A stretch of DNA of 64,000 nucleotides from JAKFWF01 sp963732635 (GCA_963732635.1 CAVTAL010000035.1:248001-312000), one strand, 5' to 3'; shown: positions 8,707 through 17,473, counted from the stretch's first letter. Program-made: numbers and translations. The notes: generated by a model not told the origin, from the sequence alone.

Positions 8707-8741
8707 CCCATCTGCGGGATCGTCCCACGCAGATGGGTTTT
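8707..8741 (+). terminator. Rho-independent terminator after yiaA
   Basis: A 10-bp perfect stem, CCCATCTGCG (8707-8716) with CGCAGATGGG (8728-8737), an 11-base loop, then TTTT. It ends the pspA-yiaA unit before the amidase gene. Confidence 0.85.
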
Positions 8742-8761
8742 CTGGTCAATCGGGGGCTGAC

Positions 8762-10123
8762 ATGGCGGCTGCAAAAACTGCAAGATCGGGTGGTTATGCC
8801 GCCGCGACGAGCGCGATCAACAATGCGATCGCGTCAAACAACGGCAGGCTGCGCGCGTTCGTGCGGCCAACCCCAGATACCGCGCTCGCCGAGGCAGAAG
8901 CCGCCGACAAGCGTGCAGCGGCCGGTGCGCCGCCGCGTGCCCTCGAAGGTCTCGCCGTTGGCATCAAGGACATCATCGATGTCGCTGGCTTGCCGACCGG
9001 CGCCGGTTCGTTGACGCGCGAAGGCGTCGCACCGGCCACGTCGGATGCGCACGTGGTGACCAGGCTACGGGCGGCTGGTGCCATCGTCCCGGGCAAGACC
9101 CACACCGTCGAATATGCCTTTGGCGGCTGGGGCACCAACCTTACCGTCGGCACCCCGTGGAACCCGTGGGATGCGAGCACCCACCGCGCACCAGGCGGCT
9201 CATCGAGCGGCTCCGGCGTCGCGGTCGGCGCTGGCGTGCTGCAGGCCGCGCTCGGCACCGACACCGGCGGCTCGGTAAGGTTGCCGGCGGCCTTCTGCGG
9301 CTGCGTCGGCCTCAAAACCTCGATCGGTCTCGTCAGTCGTTCCGGTGTCGTACCACTGGCCCTAACCTTCGATACGATCGGGCCCATCACACACGACGTG
9401 AAGACGGCCGCCCGCATGCTCGCCATTATGCAGGGAGAAGACCCCGACGACGCGACAACCGTCGGCATCAAGCGCGCCTGTCCGCTCGAAGGGTTGGAGC
9501 GCGGCGTGCGCGGATTGCGGCTCGCGCGGCTCGGCGACGGCGACATGCCGGTCGCAACCACGGCGGTGCGCGTCGCCTTCGCCCAGGCTATCGACCGGCT
9601 GGTGGCGCTCGGTGCCGTGGTGGTGCCGATGAAGCTGCCGGCACCACTCGCCGACATCACGCGGCACTGCGGCGATCTGATGAGCGTCGAGGCGTACGCC
9701 GAATATCGTCGGTTCGTCGACGATCCGAAGTCGCCACTGCACGGCAACATTCGTGGTCGCATGCAGGTCGGCGCCAAGGTACTTGCCGCCGATTGGCTCG
9801 CCATGCGCAAGGCTTGGCAGGCGGAGGGCCGCCGGTTCCTCGCCGCGATGGACGATGTCGATGCGCTACTGCTACCCACCACGCCGTTCACGGCGCAACC
9901 AGTCGCTACCGTCGACGAGAGCGTCAGTCCGGGCGCGCACACCCGATTCGTCAACTACCTGGAACTTTGCGGCCTGTCGGTACCAATGTCGGTTGCCTCC
10001 GATGGATTGCCGACCGGCCTGCAGATCGTCTGCCGCCGTCTCGACGACCCGCTGGCGCTGCGCATCGGCTACGCCTTCGAGCAGGCACGAGGGGCCTTCC
10101 CGAAGGCGCCAATGGGCGTGTGA
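8762..10123 (+). CDS. Amidase-signature family hydrolase
   Basis: A 453-residue cytoplasmic Ser-Ser-Lys amidase. The triad is visible: Lys69 in AVGIKD, the cis-Ser147 in PGGSSSGSG and nucleophile Ser171 in TDTGGSVRLP. The AS-family core (about residues 55-240) is complete, with the usual KTHTVEYAFGGWGTN and GPITHDV landmarks. The substrate is not evident. It lacks the companion GatB/GatC genes, so it is more likely a catabolic amide hydrolase than the glutamyl-tRNA amidotransferase subunit. The ATG at 8762 follows a GGGGG run. An esterase gene lies 88 bp downstream on the same strand. Confidence 0.88.
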   Translation: MAAAKTARSGGYAAATSAINNAIASNNGRLRAFVRPTPDTALAEAEAADKRAAAGAPPRALEGLAVGIKDIIDVAGLPTGAGSLTREGVAPATSDAHVVTRLRAAGAIVPGKTHTVEYAFGGWGTNLTVGTPWNPWDASTHRAPGGSSSGSGVAVGAGVLQAALGTDTGGSVRLPAAFCGCVGLKTSIGLVSRSGVVPLALTFDTIGPITHDVKTAARMLAIMQGEDPDDATTVGIKRACPLEGLERGVRGLRLARLGDGDMPVATTAVRVAFAQAIDRLVALGAVVVPMKLPAPLADITRHCGDLMSVEAYAEYRRFVDDPKSPLHGNIRGRMQVGAKVLAADWLAMRKAWQAEGRRFLAAMDDVDALLLPTTPFTAQPVATVDESVSPGAHTRFVNYLELCGLSVPMSVASDGLPTGLQIVCRRLDDPLALRIGYAFEQARGAFPKAPMGV

Positions 10124-10211
10124 TCACGATATTATCATGAGCCAGCGTGTTCGATCGCACGGTCCCGTACGTATATCGTGTGGGCCTATGTCCTGATCGA
10201 GCCGAAATCGC

Positions 10212-11021
10212 ATGACGGAACGCGCATCGCCTTTGTCATTTTCGACCATCCTAAGCGGCCTCGTTTCCGAGAGCGGCCTCGTCGTCGACCGCGACCGGGC
10301 CTATGGGCCGCATCGGCGGCAGACGCTCGACATCTACCGTGCCGGACGGGAGGCAGAGAACGCGCCGCTCGTACTGTTTTTCTACGGCGGTGGCTGGACC
10401 TCCGGCGACCGGGCGACCTACGCCTTCGTCGGCTCGGCGTTGGCTGCGAACGGCGTGACCACGGTGGTCGCCGACTACAGATTGTTTCCCGAAGTCCGCT
10501 ATCCGGCCTTTTGCGATGATGCGGCGCTGGCCTATGCCTGGGTACACGCCAACGTGGCGGCACGCGGCCGCCGGCCGATCGTTGTGATGGGACATTCGGC
10601 CGGCGCCCACATCGGCTCGCTGGTCACGCTCGATCCGACCTACCGCCGCGCCGTTGCATCCGACTATCCAGCGCCGGCAGCCCTGATCGGACTATCCGGC
10701 CCCTACGGTTTCGATCCGATGACGTGGCCGACGACCAAGGACATTTTCAGTACTGCCCCATCCGCCGACAAGGTGCGCCCGGTTGCGCAGGCGGCGACAA
10801 GTGGCCCGCCGACCCTGCTGATCCACGGTGCCGACGACAGCGTCGTCGAACCGATCGCCGCGCACATGATGGAAGATGCGCTGCAGCGCTCGGGCGCCCA
10901 GGTGACGAAGCGCATCTACCCCGGCATCGGCCACGCAGGGCTCATAATGACATTCGCCCAGCCACTGCGCTGGAGAGCACCGTTGCTGGGCGATGTACTG
11001 AAGTTTGTGAGAAGTATCTGA
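10212..11021 (+). CDS. Alpha/beta hydrolase, HSL-like carboxylesterase
   Basis: A 269-residue esterase of the hormone-sensitive-lipase type. It shows the oxyanion segment FFYGGGW (about residues 56-62), the nucleophile elbow GHSAGAH with Ser129, an Asp at 208/209 in HGADDSVV and His241 in GIGHAG. No signal peptide, so it acts in the cytoplasm on small esters. It follows the amidase on the same strand and may share its transcript. A hairpin separates it from the convergent phaA. Confidence 0.86.
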   Translation: MTERASPLSFSTILSGLVSESGLVVDRDRAYGPHRRQTLDIYRAGREAENAPLVLFFYGGGWTSGDRATYAFVGSALAANGVTTVVADYRLFPEVRYPAFCDDAALAYAWVHANVAARGRRPIVVMGHSAGAHIGSLVTLDPTYRRAVASDYPAPAALIGLSGPYGFDPMTWPTTKDIFSTAPSADKVRPVAQAATSGPPTLLIHGADDSVVEPIAAHMMEDALQRSGAQVTKRIYPGIGHAGLIMTFAQPLRWRAPLLGDVLKFVRSI

Positions 11022-11023
11022 AT

Positions 11024-11065
11024 GCGGCTGCCTGCCGACGAACGGAGCGCCAAGTCGGCAGCCGC
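11024..11065. terminator. Hairpin between convergent esterase and phaA genes
   Basis: GCGGCTGCC...GAC (11024-11039) pairs with GTCGGCAGCCGC (11054-11065) to form 12 base pairs interrupted by a 4-base bulge. No clear U-run on either side, so a bidirectional terminator is plausible but not certain. Confidence 0.5.
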
Positions 11066-11076
11066 AAGCATATAAA

Positions 11077-12264
11077 TCAATCCCGCTCGACACACATGGC
11101 AACGCCCATGCCGCCGCCGATGCACAGCGTGGCGAGACCCTTCTTGGCGTCGCGGCGCTTCATCTCGTGCAACAGCGTGGTCAGTACGCGCGCGCCCGAA
11201 GCGCCGATCGGGTGGCCAATGGCAATGGCGCCGCCGTTGACGTTGACCTTGGAAGTGTCCCAGCCGAGACCCTGGTTGACAGCGCAGGCCTGCGCCGCGA
11301 ATGCCTCGTTGGCCTCGATGAGGTCGAGGTCGGACGCCTTCCAACCGGCTTTCTCAAGTGCGGCCTTCGAAGCCGGAATCGGGCCGATGCCCATGATCGA
11401 CGGATCGACGCCGACGCTGGCCCATGACACGATACGCGCGAGCGGCTTGATGCCGCGCTTCTTGGCTTCCTCCAGCGTCATCAGCACGACGGCGGCGGCG
11501 CCATCGTTGATGCCGGAGGCGTTGCCTGCGGTCACGGTGCCGGCCTTGTCGAACGCCGGACGCGCCTTGCCGACGCTTTCCAGCGTCACGCCTTCCTTGA
11601 TGTATTCGTCATCCGACACGATGACATCGCCCTTGCGGCCCTTGACGGTGACCGGGACGATCTCGTCCTTGAACTTGCCCGCCTTGCGCGCGGCTTCGGC
11701 CTTGTTCTGCGAGCCGACAGCCAGCTTGTCCTGCATCTCGCGGGTGATCTGATACTGCTTGGCGACGTTCTCGGCGGTAGTGCCCATGTGATAGCCCTGG
11801 AACGCATCCCAAAGGCCGTCGCGCAACATGGTGTCGAGCATCTTCAGCTCACCCATCTTGGTGCCTTCGCGCAGGTGGGCGACGTGCGGTGCCTGGCTCA
11901 TGCTCTCCTGACCGCCGGCGACGACGACCTTGGCCGAGCCATCGGCGATCTGCTGGGCGCCGAGTGCGACGGCGCGCAGGCCCGAGCCGCACAACTGGTT
12001 CATGCCCCAGGCCGGGCTTTCGATCGGGATGCCGGCGGCGATCGCTGCCTGACGAGCGGGGTTCTGTCCGGTGTTGGCGGTCAGCACCTGGCCCATGATC
12101 ACTTCATTGACTTCCGACGTCTTGACGTTGGCCCGTTCGCAGGCGGCCTGGATCGCGATCTTGCCAAGTTCGTGAGCGGGAACGCTGGAGAGGGCGCCGT
12201 TGAACGAGCCGACCGGCGTGCGCGCGGCGCTGGCAATGACGATCGTGGTGGAATCCTTGGACAT
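11077..12264 (-). CDS. phaA: Acetyl-CoA C-acetyltransferase (beta-ketothiolase)
   Basis: A 395-residue thiolase condensing two acetyl-CoA to acetoacetyl-CoA, the first step of polyhydroxybutyrate synthesis. The three catalytic elements are present: acylated Cys in NQLCGSGLRAV, His in AIGHPIGASGAR and the C-terminal Cys in LCIGGGMGVAM. The ATG at 12264 has a strong GGAGG ribosome-binding site; upstream in-frame codons lack one. It is divergent from phaR, as in Bradyrhizobium and Rhodopseudomonas. The usual downstream phaB (acetoacetyl-CoA reductase) is absent, and a convergent esterase occupies that place. Confidence 0.93.
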   Translation of the reverse strand: MSKDSTTIVIASAARTPVGSFNGALSSVPAHELGKIAIQAACERANVKTSEVNEVIMGQVLTANTGQNPARQAAIAAGIPIESPAWGMNQLCGSGLRAVALGAQQIADGSAKVVVAGGQESMSQAPHVAHLREGTKMGELKMLDTMLRDGLWDAFQGYHMGTTAENVAKQYQITREMQDKLAVGSQNKAEAARKAGKFKDEIVPVTVKGRKGDVIVSDDEYIKEGVTLESVGKARPAFDKAGTVTAGNASGINDGAAAVVLMTLEEAKKRGIKPLARIVSWASVGVDPSIMGIGPIPASKAALEKAGWKASDLDLIEANEAFAAQACAVNQGLGWDTSKVNVNGGAIAIGHPIGASGARVLTTLLHEMKRRDAKKGLATLCIGGGMGVAMCVERD

Positions 12265-12559
12265 GGTACTTTTTCCTCCGTGGGGGCTCATTGGGCCGAG
12301 GCGCATTGATCGGGTGAGCGGACGTGGGGCAATGTTGCAGCCTTCACATGCGCTTATCTCGCGGTGCAGCGTACCAAATTCTAAGGCCGTGAAAAGCAGC
12401 AATCAGGCCATTTGGCGGGCAGAACCTCACTACTTTGGGCTCAGGTTCCGACGTGCGCAGCAAAAAAGCCAACACAAACAACTGGCAGCGGCGGCCACCG
12501 TTGTGCTAATATTTTTTGCAATGCGGTAGACCCGCGCTTCTTGGAACCGTGTGCCGCCC
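12265..12559. promoter_or_regulatory. Divergent phaA/phaR control region
   Basis: This 295-bp gap must hold the promoters of both genes. An AT-rich patch followed by TTTTTTGCAATGC (about 12513-12525) is the best candidate for a PhaR target, since PhaR proteins bind TGC-rich sites in pha promoters. I see no perfect palindrome. Exact promoter elements could not be fixed. Confidence 0.35.
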
Positions 12560-13252
12560 ATGACCGCTGTAATGCAACATCAAGACTCGTCAGCGCCCAA
12601 AAAGGACGCGGTGGTCATCAAGAAGTACGCCAATCGTCGGCTCTACAATACCGAGTCCAGCGCGTATGTGACCCTCGACGATCTCGCCGTGATGGTGCGC
12701 GGAGATCGCGATTTCGTCGTCTACGACGCCAAGACTGGTGATGATCTTACGCATTCGGTGCTGACTCAGATCATCGTCGAGCAGGAAGCCAAGTCGGGTG
12801 GCCATACCATGCTGCCGGTGCCGTTCCTGCGGCAGTTGATCCGGTTCTACGACGACAGCATCGCCAAGATGGTGCCGAGCTACCTGCAGATGAGCCTGCA
12901 GACCCTGGTCAACGAACAGGAGCGGTTTCGCTCCCAGTTCACCCCGTTCTTCGCGCAGTCACCGTTCGGCAGCACCGCGTTTGAAGCGATGCAGGAACAG
13001 ACGCGGAAGAACCTCGCGATGTTCGAGCAGGCGATGAAGATGTGGACGCCCTTTACCGCCGCGCTGCCATTGAGCGGCGCCCCGCGTTCCGACGACCGCT
13101 CCGGCCGGGCCGTACCAGCCGTCACTCCCGCGGTTGCGCCGCCGGCCGCCGGTACGCCGGCATCCGTGGTCGAGAGCGACTTCGCGGAACTCAAGGCCGA
13201 GCTTGCCGCCATGCAGGCAAAGATCGAGAAGCTGTCGCAGACCCGCGGCTGA
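12560..13252 (+). CDS. phaR: Polyhydroxyalkanoate synthesis repressor PhaR
   Basis: A 230-residue DNA-binding PHB sensor. The N-terminal PHB_acc_N domain is unmistakable (VVIKKYANRRLYNT, SSAYVTLDDLA, FVVYDAKTGDDLTHSVLTQIIVEQE). It is followed by a PHB_acc domain (LPVPFLRQLIRFYDDSI...), an Ala/Pro-rich linker and a C-terminal coiled coil (FAELKAELAAMQAKIEKL). Family members bind both PHB granules and the promoters of phasin and phaR genes. The ATG at 12560 is chosen; GTG 12551 and ATG 12572 are alternatives and none has a clear ribosome-binding site. It is divergent from phaA. Confidence 0.93.
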   Translation: MTAVMQHQDSSAPKKDAVVIKKYANRRLYNTESSAYVTLDDLAVMVRGDRDFVVYDAKTGDDLTHSVLTQIIVEQEAKSGGHTMLPVPFLRQLIRFYDDSIAKMVPSYLQMSLQTLVNEQERFRSQFTPFFAQSPFGSTAFEAMQEQTRKNLAMFEQAMKMWTPFTAALPLSGAPRSDDRSGRAVPAVTPAVAPPAAGTPASVVESDFAELKAELAAMQAKIEKLSQTRG

Positions 13253-13282
13253 GCGGGCCGTTGGGCACCAAGGCACTTCAAT

Positions 13283-15040
13283 TCAAGCGATCTCGGCCAG
13301 CTTGAACGGGCTCGCGGCTTCGCTGGTCAGCACCGGCATGCCAAAGTGGTAGCCTTGCAGATAGTCGATGCCGGCATCGGCCAGCATCTGCGCGGTGGTC
13401 TCGTCGCCCACCCACTCGGCAACGGTCTCCATGCCAAACGATCGCGCCAACTGCACCATCGTGTTGATGAAGATCGCATCGGCCTTATCGGCCGACAGGT
13501 TCTTCACGAACGCACCGTCGATCTTCACCATATCGACGGCCAGATGCTTCAGGTTCTTGAACGAAGTGTAGCCAGCGCCGAAGTCGTCGATGGCGACGCG
13601 ACAGCCGAGTTCTTTGAGGGTATCGACGAAAGCAATTGACTGGTCCATGTCGTCGATCGCTGTGGTCTCGGTGATCTCTATGGTCAGCCGTTCGGTGATC
13701 TGGCGCTGGCCACCCGTCAGGCGGTGCAGGTTGACCATCCACTCGTGATCGCTGCAGGTCATCGACGAGACGTTGAGCGACAGATGGACGTCCGGATGCA
13801 GCTTGGCGAATGCGATCGATAGCTCAAGCGTGCGCCGGTCGATCAGCCGCGACAGGCCGAGTTGCTCGGCAACCTCGATGAACTCGCCGGCCGAAACGAT
13901 GGTGCCGTTCGGCCGTGCCATGCGCAGCAGGCATTCGTAGAGCACCGGTTGCCGCGTCTTGGTCGATACGATCGGCTGCAACGCCAGTTGCATGCGGTCG
14001 TCGTCCAACGCCGAGATCACGTCGTCGGCGATGGTGATATTGCGGCGACGGGTGCTTTCCCGCGCCGGGTTCGGCTCGAACGCCTGGAAGCAATCGTGGC
14101 GCTTGGTTTTGGCACCGTCGAGTGCCTGCAGGGCGGCACTCGCGGCCTGTTGCACCGTGGATGCCTGCGACGGCACCAGAACGCCGCCGATTGAGATCGT
14201 GGCCGACAATTGGCACGAGGTCGTGCGAATTGGCGTCTCGCGGATGGCCTTCATGAACCGCTCGGCGGCAATTCGCACCGTGCCGGCGTTGCAGTCGGCA
14301 AGGACCAATCCGAACTTGTTCGATGAGTAGCGGCCCAGCGTGTCGCCACCACGCAGCTTGGCCTTAAGGCCGTGGCCGACCTGGGTAATGATCTCGTCGC
14401 CGACGTCGAAACCGAATGCCTCGTTGATCACCGCCATATTGTTGACGCCTACAATCAGAAACGCGGCCGACTGCCCCGATTTCGCAGCCTGTTTCATGGC
14501 GGCGTCCAGCGCCTCGGACAAGCGGATGCGGTTCAATTGACCGGTTAGCTCGTCATGCTCGCTGCGAAACAGCAGCTTCTGTTCGTCTTCCTGCCGCTGT
14601 TCGTTGACGACCCGAATGACGCCGCGGGCACGAACGGCCTTGCCTTCGGTATCCGCCCACCAGCTACCATGATCTTCAAGCCAGAGCGTTGCGCTACGGC
14701 GGCGACCTTGTGGCATGAAACGGTACTGCACGCGGTAGGGAATAGCCTTGCCAGTGATGGTGTGCTGGCTGCCGATCGCCTGGGTGCGCAAATTGATGTG
14801 CTCGGAGGCGATCAACGATTGAAAGCCGGTGCCGGTGGCGATTTCCGAAATGTCAGCGACGCCAAGTACCGTGCGGGCATTGCTTTCCCAGTCAATCCGA
14901 TCGGAGCGGATGTCCCAGATATACGCAGTCTCCTCGACCGCCGACATGATGTCGACGAGATTGAGATCGGTACGGCTCGGCCCGCCCGGCGGCGATGCGT
15001 GGTCGGGCGCGAACGCGTTGTCGATCGACGAAAACTTCAC
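13283..15040 (-). CDS. PAS-GGDEF-EAL protein, probable c-di-GMP phosphodiesterase
   Basis: A 585-residue soluble signalling protein with an N-terminal PAS-like domain (about 30-150), a GGDEF domain (about 160-325) and an EAL domain (about 335-580). The GGDEF active-site signature is replaced by SSNKF (residues 239-243), so cyclase activity is unlikely. The EAL domain keeps its metal and catalytic residues: ECLLR at 369-373 (variant of EALLR), LNVSS, EITET, IDDFGAGYTS, VKIDG and TVAEWV. It most likely hydrolyses c-di-GMP, with the degenerate GGDEF acting as a regulatory GTP-binding module. Single gene. No transmembrane segment. Confidence 0.88.
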   Translation of the reverse strand: MKFSSIDNAFAPDHASPPGGPSRTDLNLVDIMSAVEETAYIWDIRSDRIDWESNARTVLGVADISEIATGTGFQSLIASEHINLRTQAIGSQHTITGKAIPYRVQYRFMPQGRRRSATLWLEDHGSWWADTEGKAVRARGVIRVVNEQRQEDEQKLLFRSEHDELTGQLNRIRLSEALDAAMKQAAKSGQSAAFLIVGVNNMAVINEAFGFDVGDEIITQVGHGLKAKLRGGDTLGRYSSNKFGLVLADCNAGTVRIAAERFMKAIRETPIRTTSCQLSATISIGGVLVPSQASTVQQAASAALQALDGAKTKRHDCFQAFEPNPARESTRRRNITIADDVISALDDDRMQLALQPIVSTKTRQPVLYECLLRMARPNGTIVSAGEFIEVAEQLGLSRLIDRRTLELSIAFAKLHPDVHLSLNVSSMTCSDHEWMVNLHRLTGGQRQITERLTIEITETTAIDDMDQSIAFVDTLKELGCRVAIDDFGAGYTSFKNLKHLAVDMVKIDGAFVKNLSADKADAIFINTMVQLARSFGMETVAEWVGDETTAQMLADAGIDYLQGYHFGMPVLTSEAASPFKLAEIA

Positions 15041-15160
15041 GGGTTTGACCTATCGGTCCAATCAGTGTCGACGCCGCGGCTGGCGTCAACTGCTGTTCAG
15101 TTACCGAAGGTAGGCGACAATCGCTAATAACACTTGAACCGGGTGTCGGCGCGCAACCGA

Positions 15161-15189
15161 CAAAGCAAAGGCCAGCCTCGCGGCCGGCC
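15161..15189 (-). terminator. Rho-independent terminator of the 15.2-kb membrane protein gene
   Basis: Read on the minus strand, an 8-bp stem (GGCCGGCC with GGCTGGCC, one G-U pair; plus-strand 15170-15189) closes on a GCGA tetraloop of GNRA type and is followed by TTTGCTTTG. It lies 45 bp past the stop at 15234. Confidence 0.75.
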
Positions 15190-15233
15190 AATAGCGATGC
15201 GTAGGTTTAACAAGTGGTAACTGAAGCTGCGGC

Positions 15234-15647
15234 CTACGCTTCGCCACCAATGTTGAGGTCGCGACGAGCCACCCGGATACCGATGGTGTAACCGGCGACG
15301 ACGTCGATCAGCGTCGCCACCATGATCAGAAAGAATACCGAGGTCGCAGCCTGCGGCACCACGATGAACTCGATCAGGCAAACGACGAACACCAGCATCG
15401 AAAGCCCGTGATCAAGCAACGATGCAGTCGAGGTGTAAGTCGACTTCAACAGTTCGATGAACAGCAGCAAAAAGGTAAGCAGCAAGATGAAGTCGCCCCA
15501 GGTGAAGACCCAGCGGCCCTTGCTGATCATGGGAATGGAGAAGATCTCCTTGCCCAGGGTGGCAATAGGCTCCGCGCCACCGAGCAGCACAATGACGTTG
15601 TAGAGAACGAACGCGATGACGATCAGCGGCAGGGCGCGCAGGGACAT
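15234..15647 (-). CDS. Conserved four-helix inner-membrane protein of unknown function
   Basis: A 137-residue protein with four hydrophobic segments: LIVIAFVLYNVIVLLG, FILLLTFLLLFIELL, LSMLVFVVCLIEFIVV and FFLIMVATLIDVVAGY. A short polar tail (RVARRDLNIGGEA) probably faces the cytoplasm. I do not recognise a named family. The gene is followed by a good terminator, so it is the last or only gene of its unit, upstream of which lies rpmF on the same strand. No functional hint beyond membrane location. Confidence 0.75.
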   Translation of the reverse strand: MSLRALPLIVIAFVLYNVIVLLGGAEPIATLGKEIFSIPMISKGRWVFTWGDFILLLTFLLLFIELLKSTYTSTASLLDHGLSMLVFVVCLIEFIVVPQAATSVFFLIMVATLIDVVAGYTIGIRVARRDLNIGGEA

Positions 15648-15752
15648 CTCACAACTCCGAGGGTGCGTGGCAGGTGCATGACGACGTATCAGGCAGCATC
15701 AATCGCTGGCCAAAGCGGCGGGCGTATGACGCTGCCGCCGCCTCGGCGCCGA

Positions 15753-15938
15753 TCAAACGTCGACCTTCGGCTCAAGGATCTGGCGACCGCGATACTTGCC
15801 GGTCTTCAGGTCAATATGATGCGGACGGCGACGCTCGCCGCTCTCCTTGTCCTCGACGTAGGTCGGCGCCTTGAGGGCATCGGCGGAACGGCGGAAGCCA
15901 CGCTTCATCGGTGAGGTTTTTCGCTTCGGAACGGCCAT
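15753..15938 (-). CDS. rpmF: 50S ribosomal protein L32
   Basis: A 61-residue basic ribosomal protein beginning MAVPKRKTSPMKRGFRRS, the family signature. It carries alphaproteobacterial L32 features: ADALKAPTYVEDKESGERRRPHHIDLKTGKYRG in the second half and no zinc-binding cysteines. The ATG at 15938 is the conserved start; upstream in-frame codons are leader. The neighbouring plsX-fabH genes that follow rpmF in many bacteria are absent here, as is common in this order. Confidence 0.95.
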   Translation of the reverse strand: MAVPKRKTSPMKRGFRRSADALKAPTYVEDKESGERRRPHHIDLKTGKYRGRQILEPKVDV

Positions 15939-16152
15939 TTCACGTGTCTCCAACAAAATACCGTGTCGGGGGACCCGCTGCACGGCGCTCGTACTCGAGC
16001 ATGTTCTATACGAAGATCGGGGCCGGATCAGGAGGCCATTTTGCCCACCGACCCACCCAGTCGTCGCGGCTTATAGCGAACATCTTGGCCGAATGCCAGT
16101 GCCGAACTCCGATTCAGGATGCATCTGTCAAGACTTGGCTTCGGGAAGCGGT

Positions 16153-16185
16153 AACGAAGACGGCCCCCGGGATTGCCGGAGGCCG
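16153..16185 (-). terminator. Terminator of the PsiF-like gene
   Basis: On the minus strand, CGGCCTCCGG pairs with CCGGGGGCCG (plus-strand 16161-16170 and 16176-16185; 10 bp with one G-U pair, 5-base loop), followed by TCTTCGTT. It starts 28 bp after the stop codon at 16213. Confidence 0.7.
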
Positions 16186-16212
16186 CCTCAGTTCAAATTG
16201 TCGACCTCAAAT

Positions 16213-16542
16213 TTATGAGGCTTTCTTCGGAGCCGCCGTCTTGGCGGCATCCTTGGCGGCCTTCAGGCACTTCTTGCGGAAGTCCTTACGCGGCTTGCCG
16301 TGCAGCTTCTGCGCATCGGCCTGATCCGAGCAAGCCTTGGACTCTGGGCTCTGCGGCGCCTTGGCAGCCTTCTTGGTGTCGGCAGCCGGAGCAGCAGCCT
16401 TCGCTGCAGGCGCCTTGGCGGCCGGAGCAGGAGCGGCAACCGGAGCCTTGGTGGCCGGCGCTGGCGCCGCGGTCTGCGCGACGGCAGCGGTGGCGCCAAA
16501 GGCGAACATTGCGGTGGCGAGTGCGATCTTGAGCGAATTCAT
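16213..16542 (-). CDS. PsiF-repeat-like secreted protein
   Basis: A 109-residue protein with a clear Sec signal peptide (MNSLKIALATAMFAFGATAAVAQ). A low-complexity Ala/Pro/Lys linker (about residues 24-65) follows, then a PsiF-type module with two cysteines (SKACSDQADAQKLHGK...FRKKCLKA). PsiF proteins were named for phosphate-starvation induction in E. coli; their role is unknown. The mature protein is very basic, periplasmic, and could bind anionic polymers. It is monocistronic, with its own terminator. No obvious Pho box was seen upstream. Confidence 0.75.
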   Translation of the reverse strand: MNSLKIALATAMFAFGATAAVAQTAAPAPATKAPVAAPAPAAKAPAAKAAAPAADTKKAAKAPQSPESKACSDQADAQKLHGKPRKDFRKKCLKAAKDAAKTAAPKKAS

Positions 16543-16678
16543 GAAATGGGGACTCCCGGTAGCGCCGGCGATGCTTTTGGCATGCCGGTTTCATTACTTG
16601 CATACCCTGCAAGAGGGGATTGCATGTCACATAGATCGATTCGATGGGAAGAAAAGGGCGTCAATCACGAAGATCTGT

Positions 16679-17473
16679 TTATTCTTCGGCCCAGGGGACG
16701 CCGCCCGCGTAGGTCTTGTAGCTGACCGCCGACGCCCAACCTGAATCGACCGGCAGCAATACGCCGGTGATGGCGCGCGCCTGCTGCGAGCACAGGAACG
16801 CGATCGCGTCGGCGATATCGTCTGGAACCGGTAGATGGGGCAGGGCGTGGACGGCCATGATTTTCTTCATGTCCCGCTCGCCAGCCGCCACTTTCGCCTT
16901 CAGCGGCGGCGTCATGACATAGGTCGGCCCGACGCTGTTGACGCGAATGCCATGGCGGCCGAGTTCGACCGCCAATAGCTGCGTCAGTCGGACGACGGCC
17001 GCCTTGCCGATGTTGTAGGCCGGGATCGGCAGCGGCAGCAGCGAATTGATCGAGCCGATGGTGCAGATGGCACCGCGTTTCAGCGGTATCATCTGGCGGG
17101 CGAAGGCGCGAGCCGCGTGCAAGGTGCCACCGTAGTTGACCGACCACATGCGCTCGTGCGCCGCCATGTCCATTTCCATTACCGACTCGGTATTGGGGAT
17201 GAGGCCAGCCGACGTGACCAGGATGGCGGCCGGGCCGAGGTCGGTTTCGACCTTGGCGGCAAGTTGATCGACAGCTTTTGGGTCGGCCACGTCGCAGGCA
17301 TAGGCTTGGGCCCGACCGCCTGCCTGGACAATCGCGGCGGCGACCGCCTCGGCACCAGCCACGTTGCGATCAAGAATTGCAATGGTGTAGCCGTCCCGGG
17401 CCAGCCGCTTCGAAGTCGCTTCGCCGATGCCGCTACCGCCACCAGTGACCACAGCCACTTGTTGCCCTGCCAT
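16679..17473 (-). CDS. Short-chain dehydrogenase/reductase
   Basis: A 264-residue NAD(P)-dependent SDR of the classical type. The nucleotide-binding TGGGSGIGEA is at residues 10-19, the catalytic Ser is in IGSINSL, and Tyr and Lys are in AYNIGK. The substrate pocket after NSVGPTYVMTPP is not diagnostic. The start at 17473 has a strong GGGAGG ribosome-binding site. It is a lone gene between the PsiF-like gene and the TadG-like gene, so the substrate cannot be inferred from neighbours. Confidence 0.88.
   Translation of the reverse strand: MAGQQVAVVTGGGSGIGEATSKRLARDGYTIAILDRNVAGAEAVAAAIVQAGGRAQAYACDVADPKAVDQLAAKVETDLGPAAILVTSAGLIPNTESVMEMDMAAHERMWSVNYGGTLHAARAFARQMIPLKRGAICTIGSINSLLPLPIPAYNIGKAAVVRLTQLLAVELGRHGIRVNSVGPTYVMTPPLKAKVAAGERDMKKIMAVHALPHLPVPDDIADAIAFLCSQQARAITGVLLPVDSGWASAVSYKTYAGGVPWAEE

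Noticed and set aside
8794..9954. 386-codon open frame antisense to the amidase gene
   Set aside because: The amidase triad is intact on the other strand; the antisense product is Ser/Thr/Pro-rich without domain features.
15937..15949. Possible parS site near rpmF (TTTCACGTGTCTC)
   Set aside because: Only one half fits the consensus; the other half has several mismatches and it lies 40 kb from the other sites.
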